The position numbers and the translations under genes are program-made. The notes beneath the pieces were generated by a model. It did no database searches. It saw nothing but the letters and a program-made list of their open reading frames with translations, and was not told where the DNA came from. Positions 34,669-48,580 of a DNA stretch of 64,000 nucleotides are shown piece after piece; the first letter of the stretch is position 1; the number at the start of each line of letters is the position of its first letter. The stretch lies in assembly GCA_904063045.1 (NCBI GenBank), contig CAJFCJ010000001.1, forward strand, positions 3,107,501-3,171,500, written 5' to 3'. This DNA is from Dimorphilus gyrociliatus. Taxonomy: Eukaryota > Annelida > Polychaeta > Dinophilidae.

Positions 34669-36531
34669 CTATCTTCGAGAAACTTTGACAAAAAATTGAT
34701 CTGGGTGAAGCACTATATCGAAATCCCATTCGTTTGAGTTGTATATGTAATTTTCATCGTTCAAATCTTTTACATATTCAAATTTATATCTTTGTAATAA
34801 ATAAATAATGGTAATAAACATTCTCTGCTGGGCTAGACCTTTTCCAGGGCATACTCTTCGTCCACCTCCAAAAACGAATAGGCTATTATAAATAATAAAG
34901 AGATAAGATGATTTAGTGATTTATTGAAGCGTTTAATTAAGTTATTTCGAAGGGATAATTACTATTTTCTGCATCCTTCATCTGGTGCCATTAAAGTGCC
35001 ATCTTCTCTGAAAAATCTCTCGGGTCGAAAGTTGGATGGATCACCCCAAAGTTCCTCATTATGATGAAGGTCTCGAGTATTAATTATAATTTGCGTGCCT
35101 TTCTTAATGAAATAACCCTGTATAGTGCTATCAATCATAGCTGAGTGAGGTATAGGATTAACGTGACGAATAAATCTTAGGCTTTCCCAAATTGTTGCTT
35201 CTAAATAGGGCATGTTATTCTTTTTTAAATAATTAATTGGTTCGTTAAAGCCCATAGTTGTTTCTATTTCGTTTATAAGCTTATTAAGAACCCTGGGATG
35301 TTTCATGAGGAGAGCGAAGATCATCATGATACTAACGGAGGACGTTGTATAACCTGTAGAAATAGAAATATCAATCAAATTGAAGGATTAATAAGAAAAC
35401 ACTTTAATGTAAAAGCGGTGTATAAAAAAGTTTGTTTATATTATTTACCGGCCAAGATAGTCTCCATGGCTAACATGAAACATTCATCATCGTCTAGCTT
35501 ATTGTCTCTCTCCTGCTTTCTTTGTTCTTGTAAGAACTTATCATATAAGCCCTGTTCTCCTAAGATATTACCCAATTGCTCTTCCTAAAAAATATAATTG
35601 AATAATAAATAATACAACAAGCTAGATATAGTATCATTTGAATACACTACGGAACTGGAAAACTTACTCTAACTTCCTTAAGAAAGGATGAGAGATTAGC
35701 ATCTCTATTTTTGATAGCCTGTTTCATCTCTTTGTATTCCTTACTTTGATAAAAGTAGGTTAACCATGGAAATAAATCATATATGGCTAATTTTTGATTA
35801 AGGAAGCATTTATTAATTGTTGCGTAAGATTCCTTAAGTTCTTGAAGTCTTTGATCATGAATATTTACTCGATGTCCAACCAACTAACATATTTTTCGTA
35901 TATGCAAATTAAGGTAATTAGCTTATATAGGAAAAGACTATTTTCATATTATTGAACTTACAATAGCCATTATTATATCAAACATAAGATTAATTGAAAA
36001 TTCATGGAAATCGATTATTTCATTTTTATCGAGCACTCTTCGACTATAATCTTCAAGGACATCTAGGGTGACCTGTTCAAGTTCAATATTCTTTTGATCG
36101 TGAACTTTAATCGATTTCATTAATAATTTCTTTTTCTGGATAAACCTATGGCCAAAATTATCAAAGGCTACATCTTTACCTCCTCTTGTTGTTAAACTGG
36201 TTCTTAATAGTTTAGCCCTTCCGCCAAGTTCGTCAGACTTTGTTATTAAAACCTCTTTGATTGCTTCATAACTGGATACAACTACACTTGTCTCGCCAAA
36301 GATGTTTATTTGATAAATTCCTGTTTTTTTGAAGTTATTCCCCCATTCCGTTAATTGGCGATGAAATCTTTTAAATTGGACGTATGGCGCATGACCAACA
36401 ATTGGAAACGCTAATTTTGGACATTTAGGAGCGTTTGTTCTTCTCGAAAAGTAAAATTCTTTCAATATAATAAGAAAAGTAATACTAATTGCCGTGTAAG
36501 GCGTTAGAAGAGCAGAGAGGAACGAATACAT
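34669..36531 (-). CDS. Cytochrome P450, CYP2-clan-like (gene D)
   Basis: Five exons, 36531-35962, 35883-35668, 35584-35449, 35353-34963 and 34882-34669, join in frame to 508 aa. Landmarks: an anchor at about residues 10-25, PIVGHAPYV, K-helix ESLR, FRPERF, and haem loop FVFGGGRRVCPGK with Cys at about residue 449. The I-helix reads AGYTTSS, so the acid is Thr. It is the most divergent of the cluster and has a longer, charged third exon (EEQLGNILGEQGLYDKF, then QEQRKQERD). It is the most upstream member on the minus strand. A microsomal monooxygenase is expected. Confidence 0.92.
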
Positions 36532-37379
36532 ATCTCAAGTGTAACTTCTCTTCAATCTTTATATATTCCCAAAATTTATATATAACTACTCTCTATAATG
36601 GACAATCTTTATAACAACAGATTCTAACAACAGATAGGCTAAATTTAACATAAAAGGAATTAAAGCGCCGCCTACATTAAAAATAAATTACTACTTGGGG
36701 TTAGCGAACCCTTCCCGTAGAGTTTCTGTATATTAAAAAATATGAAAGATGGATTAAATATAAATCTTTTTTACCATTACAATAAATTAGATTAATCTTC
36801 ATTGCGAAATAATCTGTAATTGATCAATAATAATAAATAATTAACTAATTAATTAATTAAGAAGATTTCATTCCTTTCTTTATACGTCGTTGTTTTTTTT
36901 TCTTTTTTATCTTCAAAGATCAAGTTTTGCAAATGAAACGAGAAAAGTAAAATTTCAGTAAAAAGGAATAAAAAAACAAGAATTGAACGAAATAAAAAAA
37001 TAAGTAAAAAAAGCTATTCAACTTTCTTGAATAAAATTCAAAATATTAATGCTATATATATACAGTATATATATACGGTATATGTTTTACCTAGGCCTAT
37101 ACATCGAACAAAAGAAAACAAACCTAGATAAAAATTGCTTACAACTGAGTCTTAGTAAACTATACACAGTATATAAATTATATATATATATCAGATATAT
37201 ACATATATATATGTAAATCAATAAAAATATCTTTTTTTTTTATTCATCGATTTTGCTTGAACAGCTGAAAAAGTTGTAGAGAAACAATTTCACATTATAG
37301 AAACGGCGTTTAGATAAGCAAGATATATATATATATATATATATTTATATGTTTATACCGTTGAATATTTGTGCCATCA
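36532..37379. other. Divergent intergenic region
   Basis: Spacer between P450 gene D (-) and the calexcitin-like gene (+). Contains TA-rich runs (such as 37322-37344) and CTAGGCCTA at 37091. Promoters of both genes are expected here; no coding signal. Confidence 0.5.
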
Positions 37380-38423
37380 ATGTCTAAGGTAAGGGAACTT
37401 ATTAATAGTTTTAAGAAGAAAGTTGGATTGGAGGAAGTGATTATTCTATCGGAATTTAGAAAAAAGAAACTCTTGGATGAATTTCATACATTTTATGGTA
37501 AATTTATTATTTTATTTATTATGTAATAATAGTTTTAAGAGTTAAAATTGTAACTCTTAATTTAGATTCTAATAAGAATGGCTGTATTGAATGGAAAGAC
37601 TTTGTTTTAGCTAGAGAAGTAATTGATATATTTTCTAATTATAATAGGTTTATTATTTAATCATCTATTTTTAGAATATATGTAAAATGAATGGATGGAA
37701 ATTAGGATCGGAAAAGTTCATGTATGTTCATCAAGTATTTACTAAATTATGGCAAGAATTGAATGTTAGTTAATAAATTAAAAGCATTTTGAAAATTGAT
37801 TTCTTTCTTTTTTTTGTTATTTTTAATTAATGAACACGTGCTCTATAACAACAACTATAAAAAATTAAGGAATGCGCTGATGAGAATACTGATGGTAAAG
37901 TCTCAACAGATGAATGGGTAACCTATATAGTAACATATTTAATTAATGGTTCTATTCATCATGTTGTTTTAGTTAAGCTTCTGGCTAAAAGATTATATTG
38001 AACTTAAAGAAAGACAGAATATTGAGGCCAAAAAACAAAAAAAGAAACCAAATGAAATTCATATGAACATTTATGAAAACGTTCCCGTTTGGTTAGAAGA
38101 CTATATTCAATACAAATTTAATCTACTCAATAGAACTGGTGATGGTATTGTTGACGGGGACGAATTCGAATATACTCTAGGCCTATTTGACATACCTGCA
38201 AAAGATTGTCGAACAGCATTCATTATGCTTACAGAGGTAAATAACTATTATAAAAGATTATACAAATAACACTATTCGTTATCTTTTATAGAACAATTCA
38301 AAGAAAATCAATTTTCCTTATTTTCGAAAATTAGCCTTACAATATTATAGATCAGACGACGAAACAGATGTTGGAAACTTTATTAATGGAAGATTAACAT
38401 TTTCAGATGAATTAGATAAATAA
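37380..38423 (+). CDS. Calexcitin-like EF-hand calcium-binding protein
   Basis: Six exons, 37380-37497, 37566-37618, 37675-37764, 37870-37917, 37973-38236 and 38292-38423, join in frame to 234 aa. Three canonical EF loops are visible: DSNKNGCIEWKD (residues 40-51), DENTDGKVSTDE (91-102) and NRTGDGIVDGDE (156-167). A fourth region near the C-terminus is degenerate. The surrounding sequence (FYDSNKNGCIEW, LWQELN-CADENTDG, EWLSFWLKDYI, VPVWLEDYI, GIPAKDC-type turn) matches the calexcitin/sarcoplasmic calcium-binding group of molluscs and annelids, linked in cephalopods to neuronal excitability. No signal peptide; cytosolic. A Lys-rich insertion (KKQKKK, about 123-128) separates the second and third hands. 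Each small exon sits between frame-preserving introns of 50-105 bases. Confidence 0.88.
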
Positions 38424-38550
38424 ATTCTACAATAATAGAAGATAGATACTCTTTGATTCTTCATTTTTTACTTACTACGAACAAAGAAATAAAGGAAACT
38501 ATACGATAGAAACGAATAAGAAATGTAAGGGCATAGAGAACATGTATGTG

Positions 38551-38586
<36 letters not shown>

Positions 38587-39243
38587 ACATCTACAGTATT
38601 ATACTGTATGTCTATATATGAATATATAGAAACTATATGCGTAATTGATTATTGGATCATTTAAAAAGTAAATGTCTATGAATGTAGCATCTGTATTCTT
38701 TAATAATAATAAATAGTGTATATGTAACGACTATTAAAAAAGTAAAGAATGAACAGATGTATCTCCTTTATATATCTATTTTCTCCTCAATCTCTTTCAT
38801 TACTCTTCCTTCCTTCCTTCCTTCCTCCTTCTTCTCTTTCGTATAATACGAATATAGTAGTATTTTTAATCGTTACCAAGGATTTGTATGAAAATAAATT
38901 GTTTACTATAAAAACTTGTTACTTGTTTAATTATTAAAAGAGTTATTTATAGAATGAATTTATTATATTTAACACTTAATGGGAAAATTTGTTACCGGTT
39001 TGTTGAACGATGCAATCAACAATTGCGTATATAAATTTATCTCTAGTATTTTATTTACTGATAGTAGACCTAATATCACTTAAGTCGCTTAAAGTATTAC
39101 GAATACCGTGTATGTTTAAGAGGATGATTTAAGAGAAGTTTCCTATTTATCATAGCTTATTAAAATAGTTAAACTGTAAGAAAAGTAATTTTAATGCCAG
39201 AATAGATATATGTTTTATTTTTCTTTTCTTTTATGTTTAATAA
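38424..39243. other. Convergent intergenic region
   Basis: 3' spacer between the calexcitin and SLC7 genes. Contains a TA/GT microsatellite (38550-38587) and CTTC repeats near 38808. No gene seen. Confidence 0.55.
38550..38587. repeat. (AT)n(GT)n microsatellite
   Basis: AT dinucleotide repeat turning into GT repeat. Confidence 0.9.
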
Positions 39244-41660
39244 TTATTCTTCTATTGGAACAACTTCCATTAGCAACTGCAAAGATGCTGTAAAAGAATC
39301 TATAGGAAAATAGAGTTGGAATTTCTTCCTTATGAGAGATAATTAAAGAAATAAACTTACTCATAAAAGGTAAAGATTTCTTGAAATAACAAAATGGAAT
39401 ATAGAAAAATAATCCACCGAGAATGATAATTGTTGCATACAGAAATTCAATTCTTGGTTTGTCAATTATTGGCGCGACAAGAAGGCATAATGAGACCATA
39501 ATTAAGATGATTGGTACGAAAATAGGAACTTTGTAGGGGCTATTTTTAGATGAAATATTATTATTGTTATAGCTCTTAATAACTTTCTATACAGTATACT
39601 TTCTAATTAAGAATTACTGACCGTGGCACATGTTTCCAGCGCCATCTTAAGATTAATACTGTAACCAATGTTAATATGGAAAATATTCTTGTACTGAAGC
39701 CGAAGAATCTAATTAGAGAGCCGACATTGCCAGGTATAAGGTAGATTAAACATAAAAGGGTTGAGAATATCAATGATGGAATGGGTGTCAGTCGCTTAGC
39801 GTGTATCATACTAAGTATACTTATGAAATGGCCATTTCTGGCTGCTCTATGCATAAGTCTATTGATAAAAGAGGGAGAAAATAGGGAATGAGTGTAGTTT
39901 AAAATTCTATATTTCATTTAAAAATAATAATATACACACCGACTAGTACCAAACATAATACCATTAGCAGATCCAAAAGTTGATAATGCAACAAAGATTG
40001 GTATTAACCATTTAACGGGTCTTATAACAGCTTCGGCCCATGTCTATATTTAACAGTTATTAGTATCTTCAATAGTTATATTTACATGGACAAATTTTCC
40101 TAGTATTTGCACTTAACATGTCTTACTTTAAGAACAAGTAGAATCTAAGAAACTGACTTTATCTCTTATCTAAATTATTATCAAGTAGTACGATATCAAA
40201 TGCTAAATATATATACTTACTACGGCTACCGCTGGAGAATTTAACAATTTAGATGGTGACATTACGGTAAAATAGCTAATATTCATCAGAACATAACATA
40301 CAATAACCAAAGGTATACCAAGCATAATGGATCTTGGAAGATTCCTTATTAAAATGAAAAAATTCAATTATGAATATTCATTCCCTTTAAATGATCTGTC
40401 TAAATTCATACTTGTGAGGTTCTTTGAGTTCTCCTGTTGCGTAATTTAGGTTATTCCTTTTTTATGAGAAAGAATAAATAATTTATAGATATATAATTAA
40501 TTATTAATTAATATTTACCATCCATCATAGGACCATAGACCGCTATATATACCGAGGGCAATTTTACCAACATTTGTAGTTGTTCCCTTAAAACCCGATT
40601 TAAGTGAATCTGTATAACCTTGACCGAGCCTAACAAATCCTCCAATAATTATCATAAATACGGCTAACAATTTTGCTACAGTGAATATAACTTGAATTCT
40701 TGTTGCCAATTTAACCGAATAGCAATTTATAGCGGCTAAAACAACTGAAATTAATGAATAACCATTTAAAACGATAAACTTGTACGAATAGCATACGAAT
40801 AGACTTTTTAGAAGTAGGTACGATAAAGATTCTCATGTGCATTATCATCATTACTAGATGATAACAACTATAGTTTTTCTGTTATTAAATAAATACTATA
40901 TACAGTATAAACAGATAAAGAAATACTTTTTTTAACTCTTTAAAATATCTTTAAGTACTACTGTACTTTCAAAATCTTTTGACTTTAACCAAGAGCGTCT
41001 AATTACACCTTACTCCTTACTAAAAATCTTTCAAGAACCGGAATTTACTTAAGATAACAGCGGCAAGAAGTTTTTTATTAAGTTCCGGTGGTTCTCCGCA
41101 CCCATCTTCGAATGGTAAAACCAATAAATATTCCGAGCATGTCAAAGCTATGATAGCTAAACCGGCTGGTTTAAGCAATAAATTTAAACTCCAAATTGAT
41201 AGAAATGCCGGAGCTTCTCCAATTCCAACTAAGATGTAGGTATATTCGGCTCCATTTTTGGGTATAATCGTTCCAAGTTCAGTCATGCATAAAGCACCTT
41301 GAAGGTAGGAATTAATTAAAGGAATCATTTAGTTAGTTTTCCTTTCATTTTAAATAAACCTCCTAAAGCTATCAGTCCACTGAGCAGCCAACAAATTAGT
41401 GTAAAACCAACCGATCCGGCTCCATTAAGTACGCCTTTTGGAGAGATAAAGATTCCAGAACCTTTAAGGGTAAGTAAGTGACAGATAAATGAATGAAACT
41501 AATTCTTCGCTTTGAAAAGTTATCAAAAAGAATTTTCACCTATCATTGCTCCAACAATAAGTGAAGTTCCAGACACAAAACCCACTTTTTTCTTAAGGGT
41601 AACTTTATCATCTTCCCTAGGGACGGGATTGTTCCTCGGGTTATGAATTTCGTCCGACAT
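39244..41660 (-). CDS. SLC7 amino-acid transporter light chain (LAT/b0,+AT type)
   Basis: Ten exons join in frame to 473 aa: 41660-41540, 41461-41360, 41297-41049, 40735-40519, 40456-40412, 40344-40221, 40043-39940, 39858-39622, 39539-39361 and 39287-39244. Signature segments run in order: [20 protein letters not shown], then [88 protein letters not shown], and the short C-terminal helix LQLLMEVVP. The Cys in FEDGC (about residue 141) is at the position that forms the disulfide with the heavy chain (SLC3 type). Expected to be a 12-TM obligate exchanger of neutral or cationic amino acids working as a heterodimer at the plasma membrane. The intron before exon 4 (about 313 bases) is the longest in this gene. 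Confidence 0.93.
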
Positions 41661-44600
41661 AGCGGCTATAAATCTAAAATTTAACTAAAAGAAAGACCAC
41701 CAAAAGTTTCCAAGGACAATAAAGAATGATAATTTAAAAGTTAATTGAGCTAATGTTAAATCTATCATAATAATTTATAGTGTATTTTTAATATCAGGCG
41801 ACCAAGCCTTATCGAACTGTCGACTAAAGTCTCCACTCGGCCAAGAATAAAACTACAGATAAAATTCTCCTTGTTTTCATCTCATTTTTCAGTATATATA
41901 TAAAAAGATTGTATATTTTTTTTCCATATAATAAAACTTATAGATCATGTACTGCAATTAAAAACTGGAAAAGTAAAGAAAGATTCTAAAAAGGGATATA
42001 AAGGCAGCCGGGTACAGGGGAAAGGGAAATTTGCATTGAATATTTTTACAAAGTTTCGAAAAACTATACAATACGGATAATTGATTGAATGTTTAGTATA
42101 TAGAATTTAGTTTAATAGACTTTATTGTTTATCTTCCTCTATAATTTCCCAAACGAATATTTCTTTCAATATTAACTTTTTCTTTTTTTTCTTTCATTTC
42201 AAAATATCTCTCATTCCCTCCTACTCTTCCTTTCCCTCCCTTAGCAGACTTTAGGACAAGTTGTTTCATTAGAATGAACTACTATAGCTATGCTCCTCCC
42301 TTCACTGTCAAAAAGACTAACACTTTTGTTGGTGCATTACATCAGCTGAATTTTAATAATCCTTAGAGTTTTTCAATCATTTTCCCTTGATAAAATCAAT
42401 AAATTTATTTTTAATATCATAAATTTAAAGAAAAGATATCCCACATTAATCTAATTTCTCTTTGTAAGCTTCAAGTTAATTTTGGACATTCTAAAAGGTA
42501 TACTTTGACGATTGAAATATAGATTTGGTTTCCTAGAATCGAGCTCATTATTTTTGAAAAAATAGGGATCTACGTGCTTATCATAATAATGTTTTTCCTT
42601 TTAGCTTAGGTAGGTCGGATGACAAACAAATCTATATACAAAATCGTTAACGTATAATAAGATTTATTGAACACAAGGCCATAGAGACTATAAATTGCGT
42701 AATTTTCCATATAAGCTGACATTTCTAGGGGTTCATCAATCGTAGGTAACGATTTTAATATCAGATAGTTTACTAATGAAAGAAAAATGACTATATTTAC
42801 AGTATTAGCTAATATACTTTCTAAACACAAAAGTCTTCTTTTCAATGCTGTGTTCGTCTAATTTTGTAACATAGCCACTTGGCTCTTGTCCCAAGATTAC
42901 AATTCTATCGACTTTTAAATCCCTTGTGCCTAAATAGTCAAACTAGAGCATATTTACTTCAGCATATCCTAACCTATATTGATATATTTATCTCGACAGA
43001 TGTATACAGTCCCCGGCAAAAAGGAAACTGGATAAAAAGGATATAGAAATGATCTTTCTTATGCTTTTACATAATGTAAATGATATATAGGCAATTCCAT
43101 AGAAACTCAAGCTTTTATACGTATTTCCAGTACAAAGTCTGCAAATTGAGAAATTATTTCATCTCTTCGCTTAAAATATCTAGAAATAGGCAATATGAAT
43201 GATATCCTTCTCAGAAAAGAAGGCTCAGCCGTTAAAGCCTTCTAGAGAAGTAGAATCCCGAAATTCTTAGGAACAATATAGTAATTTGTTTAAATTATTT
43301 TTGTAAACACTATATGAATAACTATCTAAACCACTGTAAAATCTGTAATACTCCCTAGCATACTTTACATATATTGTATACTTTGCATTAGATACTAGCC
43401 ATCTACTTACGCTAACATAGTATCAAAGGTTTGATAATTTCTATTAATAAACTGTAGTTGTTTATGGAAAACAAGATATCTATAATGTCAAATTTAATAT
43501 ATTTCAAATATTTTTCAAATATGTCTACCTTTATCAGATAAACATTGACCAGAGTACGAGTTTTCGCTGTGATCAAGGATTTCTATTCACTTTTATATAA
43601 ACAATTAATTTCGTTAGTGACATTGATCCTATGTGGTTTAAAACTATAAAAGTCTTTATGTATTTTAGTCAGTTTTTATCCACTATTTTCAAAGTGTATT
43701 ATGTTTATCTTCATGAACTATTCATTCCTGCCCTTCTCTTTATTCTCTATACAAAATTGTCTTGTAGAAACGGATTTATATATTTGTTCTCTAGCATTGT
43801 AGCCTTGTTTTAAGTGGATCTTTATGAATAATTAATTAACACTTATTGAGCCCGAGGAACGTGTTGCCTAGTTCTTGTGCAGAAAGAGAAAGAAAGCGTT
43901 GACTGCAGAAAAGAGATATGTATTAAAAAAAGATTGAGAGATTTTTAAATAGAATGAATACTAAAGGAAAAACGCATTCAAGAGCGTCTTAATAGGTGTA
44001 AGACAAAAGTAAATAATACCAGTTTGCATTGCCATCTGTTAGAGATTTTTAAAGGATTTTTGTTTTTTCTATCCAAGTTTTATAAGAATATTTATCCTGA
44101 TTTTATTCAAAGATAATGTCATATTTATACAGACAGACTCACTTATTAGCCCATATAGAATCCTTAGCTTATTGATTATAAATTTATTTGGATTACCCGT
44201 AGAGTTTTTAAACTTGCTCCCCTGCTGTTGTAACTGTTCCTTCTTCCCCCATCTATTCTATCTGTTTGTATGTCAACTTTTGTCTTATGTTCCCTATTCT
44301 GCCTTTCACCTCCCTCCTGTCTCTCTCTCTCTCTCTGTCACTCTTTCTCTGTGACATTCTCTTTTTGTTAACTGAACAAGTTAAACAGCTAACGTAATGT
44401 GCTGTCATCTGGCGGTTTTTCTACATATCCACTGAACAGAATTTTGCATTCATTTCATCCTCTTGGGTATTAGGGCGTTGCAAAAGTGTTGGCAGAAGGA
44501 GAATCTATATAGGATTATTGTACAAGTATCAGATAATTCTTTTTCCATCAAGTAACACTAGTTAGATGGTAAAGCGAAAGTACTAATAAAAAATTCATTC

Positions 44601-45061
44601 AGCGTCTTTTTCAGTCATTCGTTTTCCGCCATCTTCAACTTTGCATCCCCTTGTCGCCCTAACATCTTGTCTCCTTTCCTCTTTCTACTACTTCGTTTAA
44701 GTAACACTCGTCGTGCCTAAAGCGAAATGCGTCGTATATTTATTACGAAGGGCCGTAAAAATAATCCCAGCCCGTCCACGCCTAAATCTCAATTTCGACG
44801 CTCAGTAACGCGCATTTGATTTACGACCAGACATTCATTAAGCTACAAACAGATGCACCCTAGATAGGCCTATTCGGTTTTGTGCCTAAAAAAATCAGGG
44901 TGATTTTGTAGCAAAAAAAAGTAAGACAGAAGAAAGAAATGGAAGAGGAGAAAGATTTCTACATATCGTTTGGCAGGGATAAATATTGAATATAAAGATT
45001 TCATTAGATAGATATAATATGGAACGGCTGTGAACTGGAATCTTTATTCAAGTTACTTAAA

Positions 45062-45074
45062 AGGTCAATGACCC
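45062..45074. promoter_or_regulatory. IR1 nuclear-receptor-type element
   Basis: AGGTCA-A-TGACCC: two AGGTCA half-sites in inverted orientation with a one-base spacer, one mismatch from the canonical IR1 used by EcR/RXR-type heterodimers. Function inferred from motif only. Confidence 0.45.
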
Positions 45075-46098
45075 TTTTTTTTCTTTTCATGATAGGAATT
45101 AATAAATGAACGAAGGAAATAAACATAATTGCATAATGTAGTTAAATCGTGCGGAAAGATATACTGTATATATGCGTGTATAGGCCTATTTATTTATATA
45201 TTCCATGTAAAAGTTTATATAAATAATCTTTTATAGAACTTGTTGCAGATCGCCATTTTTATTATGCATTTATAATTCTCATGACTGTTTTAGAATTCTC
45301 TGGATAGTTGGTCGATCTTGGTCAAGGTCTTTTTTTTAATTATCCATCAGTTGCAGAGAGAGAGAGAGAGGGAAAGAGAGAAAAAGAGACGAAGGGAGGG
45401 ATTGAAGAGTCAGTAATATTCTAATAATTTATTAACTCAATAAAACTCTGAGCTTTTCCAGGACGTGGTCAACCTTGAAACACATCTAATACCCAAATAA
45501 ATAAATAAAAAGTTAATTCTTTACCTTATAGTCTTTTTATTTTAATACTTTATTACAAAGACTATAAAACAATCATTCTTATATTACATCTATAAAGGCG
45601 TTTCAAGAAAAAATGCTAAATAATGGCGTATTTATTATTTCTTATATATTATACTACAGGGTGTCTCCATATTACTTACAAGTGCAATGTCTTAATATTA
45701 ATAATTTCACTAGATTAATCATAAATTTTCATGCTAATTAATAGGCTTAATTTAATTGGAAAGAAAAAAGATCTTTACTGAGAGGAATATGAAACTTGTA
45801 ATGAAAAAATTATTCTCTTCTTATCTTTTAGTTTTCCTTTTGTATCTAGGACTATCGAAAATGTGACAGACACTGATACCAGTTTTTCTTCAACTTATTT
45901 CTGTCTTCAGTGTTTGAATTCCCTCAGGAATTTCAAGGGATATTTTATAGGACGGAATGATTAGTGTTGCAGAGACGGTATTTTTACGTTAATTGCGCTT
46001 CGCTGCTGTGGGATAGGCGGTTTTTGATCCTGCTAGTTTTGATCTTGTCGTATTCATAACTGGGATTTTATTGATGATGTATCTCTTTACAATGTTTC

Positions 46099-46121
46099 AC
46101 CACACACACACACACACACAG
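46099..46121. repeat. (CA)n microsatellite
   Basis: Perfect CA repeat. Confidence 0.92.
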
Positions 46122-47470
46122 ACATATTTATATTATACATGCACAGTATATATCGTAATTAGAAGAAAATATAAGCTGGAAAAGACTGGACATTTTGTCT
46201 ATGACTACAAAATTAAAGTTAAAAAAAGAATGTGAAAAGAAGGAAAACAGCCAAAGTTTTGCTCTTTTCATGTTGATCACGCCAATAAAATTTTCCAGAA
46301 GCCTCTCTTCTGCCTCTTCTCTTTCTCTCTTTCTTTTCCTCTGGCTCTCTCTCTCTATCTATCTCCCCTCTTTTTTTATTTTATTATTAATTTTTTAAGG
46401 AACTGATCCGTATCCAACAGTATGATTTATTTAAAAAAAAGTTTTAATATTGAAAAAGATTTGTCTTGACTCACTTGAGCCTCTCTCCGCCGGGGATTTT
46501 TCACCAGATTGCTTAATTTGAACCGATCGATATGGGAGCATACCTAAATAGGAGAGAAAACTGTGTTAAAGCCAATAATTTTCATTATTTTTCTTTTACT
46601 TCTTATATTCTTATTTTAGTTGAAAAGATCTAAAGAATGAAAGTTACGTTCAATAGGTAAATTAGCCGCCTCTTATTTCATATCATTTCAAAGAAATTAA
46701 TAACCATCTTAATAAATTTCTATATAAAATATTACATGACTGCTATTAGCTGTATATATATATTTATAATTGACTTTAAATATCATTCTCTTCTTTCTTT
46801 TCTTTTCTTTTTAAAATCTTTAAACGTTCTAATTAAAGGATGAGACGAAAACAAAGCAAATACGTCTATACTTATTGGCATGTAAACGCACTCAAACAGA
46901 CAAAATACCTTTTGTACTTTTTTCTATGTTTATTTTTTAATTTAGAGAAAGAAACTTAAAAACAATGTCTAAAAACACTTTATATAAAACACGAAATTAA
47001 TAGATAAACTATCACTTTTAACTATTATTTTCTTTTTTAGTATGAAGATATAAAAAAGGGATAAAAGAACAATTTAAAACCTTGAAATAATAACAAACTT
47101 CGCTTTTTAGATGTTTTCTTTTTTCTCAATATTTTTGGTGTAGTGATTAATACTTAAAAATATCTTTGAGGTAAATGCGACATGATAGAGTATTATAGTA
47201 AATTTTAATTGTTTATAAATTACATTTCAATAGAAATTCGTATATTTTATTAATATATAACTTGATTAGCCTTTTTCTTTCTTAATTAACTTTTTTACTG
47301 TATAAATATACTAATATATATAATTATATGTTCTAAATATCCTTATATCGTACTTCACTAGTTAAAGGTATTAAGTTAATTGATCTTTTAAACTTTGTTA
47401 TAAGGGTACCAATATTTTCTTGCAAGATGCAATTTAAGTACTTTTTTGTCCCACTCCTGTTACTCACTCA

Positions 47471-47630
47471 GTCACACACACACACTAACACGCTCTCTTT
47501 CTTTCCACGCCCCCCCCCCTCCCTTCTCCCCTCTCTCTCTCTCTCTCTCTCTCACTGTCTGTCTATCCGTCTGGCTCTCTGTCTCTCCAACTACCCCCCA
47601 CCCCCATAGTTCTGTCTCTCTCTCATTTTG
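47471..47630. repeat. Compound CA/C/CT pyrimidine tract
   Basis: CACA run, a poly-C run, then about 16 CT units and CTGTCTGT variants. It generates overlapping false ORFs on the plus strand. Confidence 0.9.
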
Positions 47631-48552
47631 ATGTTGTGCAATGTCTAGGTGCTTAGAAATTTTTTACGCTCTCTTTTTTGTTTTGATTACAAGACAAACA
47701 TAAAACTAAGTACTCAGCAAAATTACTTTAATGAGTTTGTAAAAACATATAGAACAATTGAAAAAGAATCGTTCACTCAATTGATATTTGTTTCTATCAT
47801 TATGAATAAAGTAAAAACTAGCTGAGCGACATATACTGACTAAATGTATATAAATTCATCCAGTTCTTCCCTTTTTTCTGTTTACTGACGGTGTCTTTTG
47901 AAAGTATATTTTATAAATAGACTTATAAGAGTGAAGTTTTGAAATAGCAAGTCAAGTTTGTCACTCAATTGTCGCCTAAGGAAACTGATGAAAACTAAAT
48001 AATTTAAAAGTTTGAAAGAATAGTGTCATACTTCTATTTCTCATTGCCAGTTTCTCTCATTCTCCCTCTCTCGGTTTGTCTGTATTGTCCCCACCTATTT
48101 ATATAATACAATGAAAGCATTTCTTTCCTATACTCATTCTTTCTCTAATCCTACTTTTGTATTTCACCTCTTACTTTTCACGCTCTAAGACAATAAATAT
48201 ATCCAATATATTACATTTCATATGAATAAATTGGGTACAAAACAAGTACGAGTTTGCAATTAACGCAGATAGTTTTAATTGCTTATGCAAAGGGTAAAGA
48301 AAAGGAAATAAATTTCGAAAGAAGCATGTCAAACTCTAAGAGATGTTCTTCTTCATTAATCTTTGACCTTTGCTTAAATAAGGCAGACGACACTTTTTCT
48401 CCTTTTCAATGGAATTTTCCACCTTTTTTATTTTGTTATTGCATTTTCACTATGTATGTAAACACTACTGCATTACTTCCAACGTCGCACTAAATCATTT
48501 TAAATCGATTAATAAGTGTGATAGGAATACCGAATTCTGAAATATATAGATA

Positions 48553-48580
48553 TATATACTGTATATATATACAGTATATA
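48553..48580. repeat. Perfect 28-bp TA/CTG palindrome
   Basis: Arms TATATACTGTATAT and ATATACAGTATATA are exact reverse complements with no spacer. TACAGTATA-type sequence recurs at many places in the window. Confidence 0.8.

Noticed and set aside
42606-42942. Minus-strand frames, including one reading LKVDRIVILGQEPSGYV (42805-42942) that faintly recalls a glycoside hydrolase 31 C-terminus
   Set aside because: No upstream exon with matching frame or GH31 motif was found within 1 kb, and the resemblance is over too few residues to claim.
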